From a virus, in the IMG/VR virus record IMGVR_UViG_3300042563_001342, positions 1 to 50,836 of that record: a DNA stretch of 50,836 nucleotides, one strand, 5' to 3'. Positions within the stretch are counted from its first letter, which is position 1. Each line of letters begins with the position of its first letter. The translations under genes were made by a program, and so were the position numbers. This document shows positions 7,502 through 15,712 of this stretch, one piece after another. The notes under the pieces are model-generated. The model was not told where the DNA came from, did not search any database, and saw only the letters and a program-made list of their open reading frames with translations.

Positions 7502-8338
7502 TTATTTATCTAAATCTATATTATTTAAAATAAATTCCAAACGTCTTTTTTCAATGTCGCAATATTCAATAGATATCTCCGACCCAATATAATTTCTTTC
7601 GGATAAAATACACATTTTAGAGGTTGTTCCACTACCCATAAATGGGTCATAAATGATATCACCCTCATTTGACCAAGATTCTAAATGTTTTTTTACTAAC
7701 TCTTCAGGGAATATTGCGGGATGTTCAAACGCCATTTTATCGTTAGTAGAATTTCCACCACCAACATAAAAATCCCATATATTATAGTCCGGTACTCTAT
7801 CTTTAACAAAATAATCATTTTCATTAAATTCACCATCTTTATTTCTTGAGAATTTCTTTTTTCTATAAGTTCTTTTATCATCACATTTATTACTTCTATC
7901 TCTTAACCCAATATTTGTTGTTGTTGGTTTACCTTTTGAGAAGACAAACATATATTCAAACATTTGCTGGTATCTAGCACCAGCATTTGGTGGTGGGTTT
8001 AATTTTCGGTATATCATCGTGTCGTGAATATTGAACCCAATTTCTTTAAAAAACAACGCCTGTCTAAATGAGGTACCAGTCTCTGACCCATTTTTAACGG
8101 CATCCGAAACAACCCAAACAACAATACCACCTTTTTGAGTAACCCTAAAAAGTTCTTTAGCTATATCCTCAAAAGGAAATGAGTACCCATTATACTCATC
8201 TTTATTTTTACCAACATTTTTATTGTAAGTCCTTAAATCATCGTAAGGTGGTGAAGTAATTGTTAATTTTATAAAATCGTCAGACATTTTTTTCATTGTG
8301 TCTAAACAACTTTCGTTATAGGTTTTATTTAATTCCAT
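7502..8338 (-). CDS. DNA adenine-N6 or cytosine-N4 methyltransferase, beta class
   Basis: A 278-residue protein. Motif IV TSPPYDD lies near the N-terminus (residues 28-34) and the SAM-binding motif I DPFMGSGTT near the C-terminus (about 231-239), so motif order IV...I marks the beta class. SPPY is most common in N4-cytosine enzymes but also occurs in N6-adenine enzymes, so the target base is open. The FEHPAIFPEELV segment before motif I is typical of the family. A variable middle region (about 140-190, Lys/Arg rich) would be the target recognition part. It overlaps the unknown gene at 8325-9023 by 14 bp, suggesting a functional pair. Likely role: protecting phage DNA from restriction or acting in a phage restriction-modification unit. 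Confidence 0.9.
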   Translation of the reverse strand: MELNKTYNESCLDTMKKMSDDFIKLTITSPPYDDLRTYNKNVGKNKDEYNGYSFPFEDIAKELFRVTQKGGIVVWVVSDAVKNGSETGTSFRQALFFKEIGFNIHDTMIYRKLNPPPNAGARYQQMFEYMFVFSKGKPTTTNIGLRDRSNKCDDKRTYRKKKFSRNKDGEFNENDYFVKDRVPDYNIWDFYVGGGNSTNDKMAFEHPAIFPEELVKKHLESWSNEGDIIYDPFMGSGTTSKMCILSERNYIGSEISIEYCDIEKRRLEFILNNIDLDK

Positions 8339-9023
8339 TATTTTTTATTAATTTTAAACTTTTATCATAAATTTCATCCCAATTTAAACATTCAGAGATT
8401 GCGTCGTAAGAATGTTTTTGGATTCTATCAGTTTTCTCTATTAACATAGCAAGTTCAACTATATCAATATCCAAACCTAGATAAGATAAATATTCATTAT
8501 TTGTATAGTATTTTATTTCAACATTATTTTTAATTTTAATTTTGCTTCCACAAGCATTAACCATACCAATACAGACATCCACAACATATTTTTTCCCACA
8601 CTTATTTGGATTTAAATTATCCGGCAATAAATTAAAAAATTCCTTATATGTTTCATTTAACAAACAATCAGACATACATTCTAATGTTTTAGATTCTGAT
8701 GATGAATTAAAACTTGCGTTATTACCTTTTTGTTGACATAAAGAAACTTCTATTATATCCTTAATTTCATTATAATTAACCGCCATTATATCAAGTTTCT
8801 TTAAATCTTGAGGTAATTTAATTAAAGTTCGTTTTTTTTGATTCTCAATTATTAAATCTTCTCGAATAATCGCTTTTATAGTATCTTTAGATGTCTTACC
8901 AAAATAACTTGAGTATTTTTCTTTTACCTCATCACGCAATTGTTCACCATTTAAATTTGATAATTCCATTGACATTAATATTTCTAATATAACACTCGGG
9001 TCGGCTCCTTTTTTTGTTGTCAT
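8325..9023 (-). CDS. hypothetical partner of the DNA methyltransferase
   Basis: I place the start at the ATG at 9023 (MTTKKGADPSVILEIL), giving 232 residues. An upstream in-frame ATG at 9104 would add 27 residues encoded across a strong terminator hairpin (9063-9086), which is unlikely. The first ~75 residues look like a winged-helix or specificity domain (LRDEVKEKYSSYFGKTSKDTI). The rest contains a block with several Cys and a helical C-terminus. The 14-bp overlap with the methyltransferase gene suggests an endonuclease, DNA-binding or control protein of a modification system. I see no PD-(D/E)XK, HNH or GIY-YIG motif, so function is unknown. Confidence 0.65.
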   Translation of the reverse strand: MTTKKGADPSVILEILMSMELSNLNGEQLRDEVKEKYSSYFGKTSKDTIKAIIREDLIIENQKKRTLIKLPQDLKKLDIMAVNYNEIKDIIEVSLCQQKGNNASFNSSSESKTLECMSDCLLNETYKEFFNLLPDNLNPNKCGKKYVVDVCIGMVNACGSKIKIKNNVEIKYYTNNEYLSYLGLDIDIVELAMLIEKTDRIQKHSYDAISECLNWDEIYDKSLKLIKNNGIK

Positions 9024-9043
9024 TTTATTAATTATTTTTTTTA

Positions 9044-9074
9044 AAAAGGTAGTTAAAAAAATAATACCTGTCAA
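9044..9074 (-). promoter_or_regulatory. possible weak promoter for the methyltransferase pair
   Basis: On the minus strand TTG (9072-9074, inside the terminator hairpin) is followed after 20 bases by TACCTTTT (9044-9051), one base off TAnnTTTG. The spacing is the same as at 7458-7488. It would allow transcription of the pair downstream of the terminator. Confidence 0.3.
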
Positions 9075-9086
9075 CTGACAGGTATT
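9052..9086 (-). terminator. strong rho-independent terminator after the SbcC-like gene
   Basis: A perfect 11-bp inverted repeat (9063-9073 with 9076-9086). On the minus strand it is followed by a run of seven T. It starts 4 bases after the SbcC-like stop codon. Confidence 0.88.
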
Positions 9087-9090
9087 GATT

Positions 9091-11460
9091 TTATTGGGAA
9101 ACATAACTTATATTTTCTTCTTTTCTAATTCTCACCACGTTATCCGCCCAATTTGTTACTAGTGGATTGTGTGTAATAACGAATATCTTCTCAAAGTATT
9201 CTTTAATCTTACTAAAGAACTCCGATACCATTTCCAAGTTGTCGTTGGATATCTTTCCAAAGACCTCATCAAACACTACAACGTTAGCTCTTGGTAATGA
9301 ACATATCTTACTCAACACGGCTCTTAACGCTAGTGAAGCAATTGACCTTTCATATCCGGAACCGGATGCCATCGGTTTCTCAACCTGAGTATTGTTATCA
9401 ATCATAAGGAAATCAACCTCATTCTTGTCGTTAATCTTAACTTCTAATCTGAAGTGACAACTATCTTCCAATAGTCTTTGAAGTTCACTATTGATAAGTG
9501 GCATCATCGTCTTCATTATAAGTTTGGTCACACCATTCTTACCGAAGATTTCCAAATAGATTTTGTAGATTCTTTCTCTTTCCGCCTCTTCCGCAATCTT
9601 TCTAATTGTTTCCAAGTTAGATGTTATCTTGGTAGTTAGATTTGTCATTGTAAACTTATTGTTTGAGATACTAGTTTCAATAGTTTTCTTCTCACCCTCA
9701 AGTTCATCAATTCTAATTCCCGCTTTAATTAACAATCCATCTGTCTTATTGTTTTCAATAATCTTATCCTGAACCTCAGAGTATCTTTCTAATTTGGTTT
9801 TTAACGCGTCAATCATCAATTGGAAACGTTCAACACTTAATTCATATTTCTCTTTGATAAGTTTGTTTTTCTCATACTCATCAAACTCTTTTTTAAGATT
9901 AACAAAACCTAACTCTTTGCTGGTTAAATCCTGCATTAACCCCTCTAATTCCCCTTTGTGCGTGATAAAACCGGCAAGCTCCCCAATTTTTGCGTTGGTA
10001 ATTGCAGCATTCATCAGTTCAATACCACAGTGTTCACATTTGATTCCACCATCAACCGAACTCTTAAGTTCTTCGATACTTTTAATCTTGGCGTTGTTCT
10101 CCGCTTGTTTGGTAATCAAATCCTTAATCTCCTGTTTCACCTCATCGTGTTTATCCTCGTGGTAAAATTCAGATGGTTCAACAACCTTAACACCATCTCT
10201 ATCTGAAATGGCTTTGGTCTTCTGTAGGTCCAACCCATTAATTTCCTCTTGGACTTTGTCCGGAGATACTAGTGTCAAATCTTTATCAATATTATGTTTA
10301 GAGTTTAACAACCCATCACGATACTCTTGTCCCTTAAGGATTCTTGCTTTAGCATCTTCCAACTGAGTGTCCAACGTAAGATTACTTTCCGTTAGGGTAT
10401 CAATCGTTTCCTGACTAGTTTGGTTATCCGTTTTAAGTTCTTCAGAGTTATAGATGTTAGATAACATTCCTTTGGAGAAGTCACTATAAATTTCTTTGGC
10501 AGCTTCCTCTTTACGTTTAAGAAAGTCTAACCCCATAAACCTTGAAAGAACTTGACCCCTCGCCGTAGGTTTAGCGTCAATTAGTTCTTCCAAGTTGGTG
10601 GCAGTTGTTAGGATGGTCATTAAGAAGTCCTCTTTGGTCCCGATTGACGTTTTAATAAACGCCTCGGTCTCTCTTCGTTGTTCTCCGGTGAAGTTTTGTA
10701 AACTACCATCAGACAATCTTTTATAAAAGTCCAACTCGGTCTTAACCGTCCATTCGTTTTTCTTTGATAACTTTCTTTCAATATTTCTCAATATGATATA
10801 CTCCTCACCATCGATTGTAATCTCACCTTTTACGGCAACTTTGTTTCTATCTGTAAACCTGTTGAATATCTCTTCCGCCTTTGATGTCTTGGTTGTCTCA
10901 TTAAAGAATAAGAACATAAGTAAATCTACTGTTAGAACTGTCTTACCCCCAAAGTTAGGCGGGTTTGATTCCACAACCGTAATCCCATCACACTTCTCAA
11001 AATCTATCTTCTGATTCTCACCATAGGATAAAAAATTTGAGAACTCAATGTTCTTGATGTACCATCTCTTAAACGGAGTGGCATCAGTTTGGTCCTGTAA
11101 CAATTTATTATCCACAATACTATTAAGTTGGTAGATATCATCGTAGTGTTCCATATTCCCTTTTGACTCCAAGAATGAACGAACTAATTCTAATTGATAG
11201 TTCTCATCCAAGATGTTAAAGGATATGTCTACGGTATGTGTGGTGTCCTCAGCAACCTTTGTCTTCGTGATTACGTTGACGTTGGTCGTGTTGTACTTCT
11301 TTTGAAAGTAATGACGAACACTCTTTATTTTTTCTTGTGTAAAGTTTTCGGCATAATCCTCCCATACAATCTGTAGGTAAGGATTATCAAAACTTGTGAT
11401 ATCTAAATCTTTTATCATTATTGTGTAATTAAATTGTGGTGGGGGATTGAATAAATCCAT
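9091..11460 (-). CDS. SbcC/Rad50/T4 gp46-like recombination ATPase
   Basis: I choose the ATG at 11460 (MDLFNPPPQF, 789 residues). The frame stays open further upstream only across the end of the neighbouring gene. ABC-ATPase parts are visible: Walker A-like SNPPNFGGKT (165-174, first Gly not conserved), a long coiled coil split by a zinc hook CEHC (475-478), signature motif SGSGYER, Walker B VVVFDE, and H-loop ITHN near the C-terminus. The family processes DNA ends with an SbcD/Mre11/gp47 nuclease, here encoded at 14494-15279 in the same operon, and supports recombination-dependent replication. The ATPase core starts only at about residue 130; the N-terminal ~130 residues are an extra domain absent from T4 gp46. 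Confidence 0.92.
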   Translation of the reverse strand: MDLFNPPPQFNYTIMIKDLDITSFDNPYLQIVWEDYAENFTQEKIKSVRHYFQKKYNTTNVNVITKTKVAEDTTHTVDISFNILDENYQLELVRSFLESKGNMEHYDDIYQLNSIVDNKLLQDQTDATPFKRWYIKNIEFSNFLSYGENQKIDFEKCDGITVVESNPPNFGGKTVLTVDLLMFLFFNETTKTSKAEEIFNRFTDRNKVAVKGEITIDGEEYIILRNIERKLSKKNEWTVKTELDFYKRLSDGSLQNFTGEQRRETEAFIKTSIGTKEDFLMTILTTATNLEELIDAKPTARGQVLSRFMGLDFLKRKEEAAKEIYSDFSKGMLSNIYNSEELKTDNQTSQETIDTLTESNLTLDTQLEDAKARILKGQEYRDGLLNSKHNIDKDLTLVSPDKVQEEINGLDLQKTKAISDRDGVKVVEPSEFYHEDKHDEVKQEIKDLITKQAENNAKIKSIEELKSSVDGGIKCEHCGIELMNAAITNAKIGELAGFITHKGELEGLMQDLTSKELGFVNLKKEFDEYEKNKLIKEKYELSVERFQLMIDALKTKLERYSEVQDKIIENNKTDGLLIKAGIRIDELEGEKKTIETSISNNKFTMTNLTTKITSNLETIRKIAEEAERERIYKIYLEIFGKNGVTKLIMKTMMPLINSELQRLLEDSCHFRLEVKINDKNEVDFLMIDNNTQVEKPMASGSGYERSIASLALRAVLSKICSLPRANVVVFDEVFGKISNDNLEMVSEFFSKIKEYFEKIFVITHNPLVTNWADNVVRIRKEENISYVSQ

Positions 11461-11465
11461 TTGTT

Positions 11466-11975
11466 TTAATTCAGTTCTTCTACTTCTTCTTGAATGACAT
11501 CTCCACCGTCTCTTCTGTCTTGAGCCTCCAATACAGTATCTAAGTTCCAACCATCATATGCGGTTAGTTTCTCACAACCTCTATCCATCCAATAGTATTC
11601 CGACATCCATTCATCCCATTTAGAATCAACTAACTTAATGAAGTTCTCGTCGTTACCTCTATCTCGGTATCGTTGGATGAATTCCTCTTTTCGTTTATCA
11701 TCCGGATAAACCAAGTAAAAGAAAAGACAATTGTCTAACAAAGCATCTCTAACTTCTTTATGTGATGAAACAAATATGTATTTGTATTTACCTATACAAT
11801 TTTTAATATGGGTAATGTAGTTCTGTGGAAACTCGGGGTTTCTAACCTTTTCACCATCTTTATTAACAACCCAACTGAAATTACTCGAATCTGAATCTAA
11901 TGTAGTTCCAGTATTGTTTTTATGGTAAGTCGTTTTACCGACACCAGGAAACGCTGATATTATCTTAGTTCTCAA
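11466..11975 (-). CDS. P-loop kinase-like ATP-binding protein
   Basis: A 169-residue protein with a Walker A motif at the N-terminus (FPGVGKTTY, residues 9-17), then DSDSSNFSW (28-36) where nucleotide/metabolite kinases place a substrate-binding Asp, and YIFVSSHKEVRDAL and LFFYLVYPD as further strands of the P-loop fold. A lid-like basic segment (KRKEEFIQRYRDRG) follows. This is a familiar phage 'AAA/adenylate-kinase-like' type. The substrate, nucleotide or otherwise, cannot be read from the sequence. It overlaps the end of the 87-aa gene by 11 bp and ends 5 bases before the SbcC-like start. Confidence 0.75.
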   Translation of the reverse strand: MRTKIISAFPGVGKTTYHKNNTGTTLDSDSSNFSWVVNKDGEKVRNPEFPQNYITHIKNCIGKYKYIFVSSHKEVRDALLDNCLFFYLVYPDDKRKEEFIQRYRDRGNDENFIKLVDSKWDEWMSEYYWMDRGCEKLTAYDGWNLDTVLEAQDRRDGGDVIQEEVEELN

Positions 11976-12228
11976 CTTCTACCTCAGGAGTTACAACCTC
12001 AGCTTCGGTCACATTAATTTCATTTGTTTCACCAATAACTTCAGTGTTCAAATCCATTGTTTCACCATTCTCATTTTGATATTGAGCTTTCAATGTCTCC
12101 ATTTGTTTTTCAAACATTTCTGTGTACTCCGCTTGAGCTTTCTTTCTTAATCCTTTAAGAGCGTTGTTTCTTGTTACAACTCTTGTTTTGTGAGCCTTTG
12201 CTCCACCACGTAATTTTGACTTTGGCAT
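11965..12228 (-). CDS. small basic/acidic phage protein, 87 aa
   Basis: The N-terminal 35 residues are strongly basic (MPKSKLRGGAKAHKTRV), the middle is a helix, and the last 30 residues are acidic and low in complexity (VTEAEVVTPEVEVEN). The charge split suggests nucleic-acid binding with a regulatory tail. I recall similar N-termini from small proteins in T4-like phage replication operons but know no function. It overlaps the P-loop gene by 11 bp. Confidence 0.7.
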   Translation of the reverse strand: MPKSKLRGGAKAHKTRVVTRNNALKGLRKKAQAEYTEMFEKQMETLKAQYQNENGETMDLNTEVIGETNEINVTEAEVVTPEVEVEN

Positions 12229-12240
12229 AATTGTTTTTAT

Positions 12241-12765
12241 TTAATTGTTATTTATTTCGTCATTCATTTGTTCTCGTATTTCTTCTAACGTTATTCCCGG
12301 CTCATTATCAATTCGTTCCTTAACCTCACTAGTCAGTCTATCAATAATGTCTTGACCTAAGTTCTTATCTCTATCAGATAATCCCATATGATTAGGACTC
12401 TCATCACCTTCATCATCATTACGATAATAATCCAACCAATCTGGTCTTTCTTGAACTTTAACACTCTCAACCTTTTCAATCATTTTTTGAACTTCCGTTT
12501 TAGAACCTATTAACATTTTAGACATCTGAACTTTTTTTTCAATATTTCTAAATCTATTGTAAAAATTTTGAGTTTTTGCCCCATGAAAGTTAATATCTGT
12601 ATTGTTTTCTTCTAAATAATTAATAATACTTATAATTTCATCGCTATCATCAGTAATACCCATATCATTTATTAACTGAAAAAAGTCGTCACACTTGATA
12701 ATCTTTCTCGTTTCTGTTTTATTTTGTAAAAACTTAATTACAAAATCACCTAACTTAGTTTCCAT
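12241..12765 (-). CDS. hypothetical protein, 174 aa
   Basis: A soluble, mainly helical acidic protein in the DNA-metabolism operon. The first ~75 residues look like a small helical domain (IKCDDFFQLINDMGI). The middle is Lys/Glu rich with a PDWLDYYRNDDEGDE stretch, and the C-terminus is a helix (GITLEEIREQMNDEI). No signature motif is recognised. It starts 3 bases after the membrane protein gene, so the two are translated from one message. Confidence 0.65.
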   Translation of the reverse strand: METKLGDFVIKFLQNKTETRKIIKCDDFFQLINDMGITDDSDEIISIINYLEENNTDINFHGAKTQNFYNRFRNIEKKVQMSKMLIGSKTEVQKMIEKVESVKVQERPDWLDYYRNDDEGDESPNHMGLSDRDKNLGQDIIDRLTSEVKERIDNEPGITLEEIREQMNDEINNN

Positions 12766-12768
12766 AAC

Positions 12769-13119
12769 TTAATTTTTTGATGGTCTATTTTCTTCAAACC
12801 ATTCAATTATCGCATTGATTGCCCATACCGCTCCGGATGATAGAATTCCATCAAAGAACCAACTAATCCATAATGGTGTTTCAAACAATACAAATGTTGG
12901 TGAGAACACAGTTAATGATAAAAACCAACCTCCGTGAAAACTAAAACACATCGGACAAGTTATTATACCCGATATAAAGTTAGCAATACCATTAAATGGT
13001 AATAATTTATTGTTTCCCCATTTTTGGAAGAAGTCTCTAAATCCCTGAAAGATTGACCCGTAGACCATAATGTTCATAAGCCCGTAGCTTAAGATGAACC
13101 AAGTTAAAATGTTAATCAT
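12769..13119 (-). CDS. multi-pass membrane protein with CPMC motif (DUF1360-like)
   Basis: A 116-residue protein with about three hydrophobic segments (residues 3-22, 63-82 and 85-105). A motif TCPMCFSFHGGW lies at the membrane border, resembling the Cys-x-x-Cys-containing DUF1360-type small membrane proteins found in phages and Firmicutes. It sits inside the DNA-metabolism operon, where a membrane protein is not obviously expected. It may anchor replication or act on the host envelope; function unknown. Confidence 0.65.
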   Translation of the reverse strand: MINILTWFILSYGLMNIMVYGSIFQGFRDFFQKWGNNKLLPFNGIANFISGIITCPMCFSFHGGWFLSLTVFSPTFVLFETPLWISWFFDGILSSGAVWAINAIIEWFEENRPSKN

Positions 13120-13120
13120 A

Positions 13121-13750
13121 TTACATCATATCGTTTAAGTTAGAACCTTTCATAAAGACAGCACCTTGACTAACTTTAATGGATTCCAATTGTTTATTTA
13201 TTTTTTCAAGGTCTTCAATCCTTGTGTTCTTTAAAGATAGTTCTTTTCTAAGTTTCTGTAAAGTTTCTTGGAGAAGTAATGTCTTATCATTTGATTTTTC
13301 TACTTCAACTATCTTTTCAACTTCTTTAATGACCTCAACTATTTTTTCAATAATTATCGGTTCCGGTTCGTCCCCAATTTTATCTATATTTGGGACAGGA
13401 ACATCTACTCTCACTTCTTTTATGACTTCTCTATCAACATATTTAATAACCTCTACTTCTTTGATAGTTTCAATCTGAATTTCCTTAATAACTTCTTTAA
13501 TCACCTCAATCTCTTTAATAACTTCAACAGGTACTTCTACCCGTATTTCACGGATTACCTCAATTTCTACCTGTTTTTCACCAACAATACCTGTTTTTCC
13601 CGAATCATCACCAAGTAGACCATATTTCTTTATGTTAAATCCTTCAGTATAACATTTGGTTATGAACTTATCCACGTCCTCAATATTGTTTAATTTACAA
13701 TATTCATTGACACTACTTAATTGACTACTTGTTAACTTGATTTGATGCAC
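13121..13750 (-). CDS. coiled-coil protein with VIKEVE-like repeats
   Basis: A 209-residue protein with a GTG start at 13750; no ATG lies near the N-terminus. The first 45 residues form a small domain (LTSSQLSSVNEYCKLNNI). A degenerate repeat follows from about residue 60 to 145, built from xVIKEVEV/xVPVxVIKEI hexamers, and then a Leu-heptad coiled coil (about 150-195). The repeat type is the same as in the membrane protein at 4781-5713, here without membrane segments and more diverged. The start overlaps the small frame at 13725-13829 by 26 bp. A structural or scaffolding role is possible; nothing enzymatic is seen. Confidence 0.7.
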   Translation of the reverse strand: MHQIKLTSSQLSSVNEYCKLNNIEDVDKFITKCYTEGFNIKKYGLLGDDSGKTGIVGEKQVEIEVIREIRVEVPVEVIKEIEVIKEVIKEIQIETIKEVEVIKYVDREVIKEVRVDVPVPNIDKIGDEPEPIIIEKIVEVIKEVEKIVEVEKSNDKTLLLQETLQKLRKELSLKNTRIEDLEKINKQLESIKVSQGAVFMKGSNLNDMM

Positions 13751-13829
13751 GTTCTTTGTCTTCTTGTTCTATTTTTTTAAGTAATTCTTCCCACTCCTCA
13801 TCGGAGAATTTGTCTCTAAGATTTCCCAT
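13725..13829 (-). CDS. small acidic protein, 34 aa
   Basis: A short frame, ATG at 13829 to TAG at 13725, translating to a charged helix that begins MGNLRDKFSDEEWEELLKKI. It fills the only gap in an otherwise gapless operon between the methyltransferase and the coiled-coil gene, and overlaps the GTG start of the latter by 26 bp. That packing suggests it is translated; it may also serve to couple translation to the weak GTG start. Function unknown. Confidence 0.5.
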   Translation of the reverse strand: MGNLRDKFSDEEWEELLKKIEQEDKERASNQVNK

Positions 13830-13830
13830 T

Positions 13831-14487
13831 TTATCGTTTAGTTATGATAATAATTGAATTCATAAAATTTATTGATTCAATATCAGTTCTTATTTTATAA
13901 TTTTTTAATTTAACTTGTTCAATTAATAAGTCATCTTTTCTAGCATAACTATAATGACTTTCAAGTAATTCCCCATTAAAGTTAACATCATCAATAATAT
14001 CTTTAAAGTATTCTATAGCAGTGCCTGATTTCCTAAATCCCCCCTCATATTCATCCCAATAAGAACAACAAGTGTCTTCAACAACATACAAACCATTTTT
14101 TTTAACACACGGAAATAAAATTTCAAATGATTTAATCATATGTGATTGATAGTGAGAACCATCATCAATTATTAAATCAAATTCACCATATTTTTCAATA
14201 ACATTATTTAAAAATTTCTCATCCTCTTGTGAACCAATTTCAATTTTAATATTTTCGGACTCATAAATTTTACAGTTTTCATCAATATCTATCCCAACAA
14301 TTAAAGAGTTTGGATAAAATTCGCTCCAAGTTTTTAAGGAAGCGTCATACAAAACACCTATTTCAAGTATTTTTAATTTATCATTTTGATTAAAATTAAA
14401 ATATTTTTCATATTTTACACAATAATCGTGTATTTCAGAACTTTTATCTGTACCATATTTAATGGCAATATCATTTAAATTATTCAT
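13831..14487 (-). CDS. class I SAM-dependent methyltransferase (TylF/MycE-like)
   Basis: A 218-residue protein that begins with the conserved KYGTDKSSEIHDYCVKYEKYF lead helix of the TylF/MycE and cephalosporin-hydroxylase-like methyltransferase group. Motif I is KILEIGVLYDASLKTW (about residues 38-53), followed by VGIDID (acidic end of strand 2) and DLIIDDGSHYQSHMIKSF (about 104-121) with the metal-binding Asp pair. Members methylate sugars or small molecules. The substrate here is unknown; phage examples may modify nucleotides, glycans or host molecules. It sits between the SbcD-like gene and small operon genes, which gives no direct clue. Confidence 0.78.
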   Translation of the reverse strand: MNNLNDIAIKYGTDKSSEIHDYCVKYEKYFNFNQNDKLKILEIGVLYDASLKTWSEFYPNSLIVGIDIDENCKIYESENIKIEIGSQEDEKFLNNVIEKYGEFDLIIDDGSHYQSHMIKSFEILFPCVKKNGLYVVEDTCCSYWDEYEGGFRKSGTAIEYFKDIIDDVNFNGELLESHYSYARKDDLLIEQVKLKNYKIRTDIESINFMNSIIIITKR

Positions 14488-14493
14488 ATTTTT

Positions 14494-15279
14494 TTATTTA
14501 CCACTATTAACCAATTTTTCAGTTCCGTTTATAATATCATCAAATGATTTCATCTTAAATGATAAGAAAGGTTTTGGATTATCCAAATCAACAAATGAAT
14601 ATTCATCTGATTCAAGATTATAGATTCCGAATCCATGCTTGGTTATTGTCTCACCATAGTTCTGTTGAATTGTTGAACCAACCATATACGCTTTCTTTCC
14701 ACCAGGTATGTTGAAGATTTGTCTTTTGTGAATATCACCACATAAAACCAAGTCACATCCATTAAACTTATCTGTTTCAAACCCGGTTTCAAACTTATAT
14801 CCGATATCAGTAGTTAATCCCTGAACTGGTCCGTGAAACAATCCAATCTTCAATCTACCCGTTTTTTCAATCTCAGGTGGAATGTTATGGTCAAGCAATG
14901 AATACACCACCCAATCAACATTATCGTCCTCGTATTCACCTCTGTTCTTCAAATAAACGATGTTGTCATTCTTTAATGAGTCAATAACCGGTGTAAGAGC
15001 GTCTAATCTTGATGAGTTCGATTCCAAAAAGTCGTGGTTTCCAATTATAACTATTGTTTTGGCAATTTGAGAACACTCCGTAAGAATCCAAGCCACGAAC
15101 TCAATAAGTTCGGGAGTCATTTGGTTTTTAGAATGAACTAGGTCTCCGGTGAATACAATCCTATCCGGAGCAATCTCTTTGAATTGTTCCAACATATCAT
15201 TCAAGATTCCTCGATATAAGTCGTGGTCTTTGAATAATCTTATATGTAAGTCACTAAAGTGAACTAATTTCTTTATCAT
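14494..15279 (-). CDS. SbcD/Mre11/T4 gp47-like nuclease
   Basis: A 261-residue calcineurin-type phosphoesterase. The conserved metal-binding motifs occur in order: SDLHIR (Asp10, His12), FTGDLVHSKN, IIGNHDF, LFHGPV and CGDIHKR. This is the nuclease partner of the SbcC/gp46-like ATPase at 9091-11460. Together they would trim double-strand ends for recombination-driven replication and repair. The length is short for SbcD (about 400 residues in E. coli) and nearer T4 gp47 (about 340), so the C-terminal capping part is reduced. It starts 1 base after the small membrane-protein gene. Confidence 0.92.
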   Translation of the reverse strand: MIKKLVHFSDLHIRLFKDHDLYRGILNDMLEQFKEIAPDRIVFTGDLVHSKNQMTPELIEFVAWILTECSQIAKTIVIIGNHDFLESNSSRLDALTPVIDSLKNDNIVYLKNRGEYEDDNVDWVVYSLLDHNIPPEIEKTGRLKIGLFHGPVQGLTTDIGYKFETGFETDKFNGCDLVLCGDIHKRQIFNIPGGKKAYMVGSTIQQNYGETITKHGFGIYNLESDEYSFVDLDNPKPFLSFKMKSFDDIINGTEKLVNSGK

Positions 15280-15280
15280 T

Positions 15281-15469
15281 TTATTTTTTAATTTTCCAAT
15301 TTAATAATACCCAACCCAAAATCAAAGTAGGTATTCCGACCCACCATATCCACTCTCTATGAAATGTTACCCCACCAGCCTTTTGTATAACATATGATAA
15401 TGTTGGTATTAACCATAAAGTCATAGACCCTAATGGTTGTGACGCAAATCCTCGTTTAACCAGTCTCAT
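15281..15469 (-). CDS. small two-pass membrane protein, 62 aa
   Basis: A 62-residue protein with two hydrophobic segments (about residues 13-29 and 40-57) joined by a short loop with REWIWW. Its start overlaps the stop of the zinc-ribbon gene by one base (TAATG), so it is translationally coupled. Function unknown; possibly a host-membrane modifier made with the replication proteins. Confidence 0.6.
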   Translation of the reverse strand: MRLVKRGFASQPLGSMTLWLIPTLSYVIQKAGGVTFHREWIWWVGIPTLILGWVLLNWKIKK

Positions 15470-15684
15470 TATTTATCAAATAATTTAAACTCCTCATTTA
15501 CGTGACCACAATCGTCACATCTATAAGTTGGGAACGGCACAATTGTGTCTTCCGAACTACCTGTTAACAATTTGTTAACTTTTTTTATCATCGTAACTTC
15601 TTTGAAGTAGATACTATCACACTCCTCACACACTAATGTAGGTTGTTTCTTTAAATCAATCTTTGGTTGTAATAAATCGTCCAT
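15469..15684 (-). CDS. zinc-ribbon protein, 71 aa
   Basis: A 71-residue protein with two Cys-x-x-Cys knuckles, CEECDS (about residues 19-24) and CDDCGH (about 56-61), about 33 residues apart: a classic zinc ribbon. A basic stretch (MIKKVNKLLTG) between them could contact nucleic acid. It sits between the PD-(D/E)XK nuclease and SbcD-like genes. It may be a DNA-binding accessory or a transcription factor; the exact role is unknown. Confidence 0.7.
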   Translation of the reverse strand: MDDLLQPKIDLKKQPTLVCEECDSIYFKEVTMIKKVNKLLTGSSEDTIVPFPTYRCDDCGHVNEEFKLFDK

Positions 15685-15712
15685 ATGTTTTTCTTTTAAA
15701 TTTAGTTTATTT

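Noticed and set aside
9024-9104. Extended N-terminus of the methyltransferase partner starting at 9104
   Set aside because: The extra 27 codons run through a strong terminator hairpin and the product would start in untypical hydrophobic sequence; the ATG at 9023 fits better.
11461-11550. Extended N-terminus of the SbcC-like protein (Arg-rich, starting MELRYCIGG)
   Set aside because: This stretch is the end of the P-loop gene read in another frame; the ATG at 11460, just after that gene's stop, is the plausible start.
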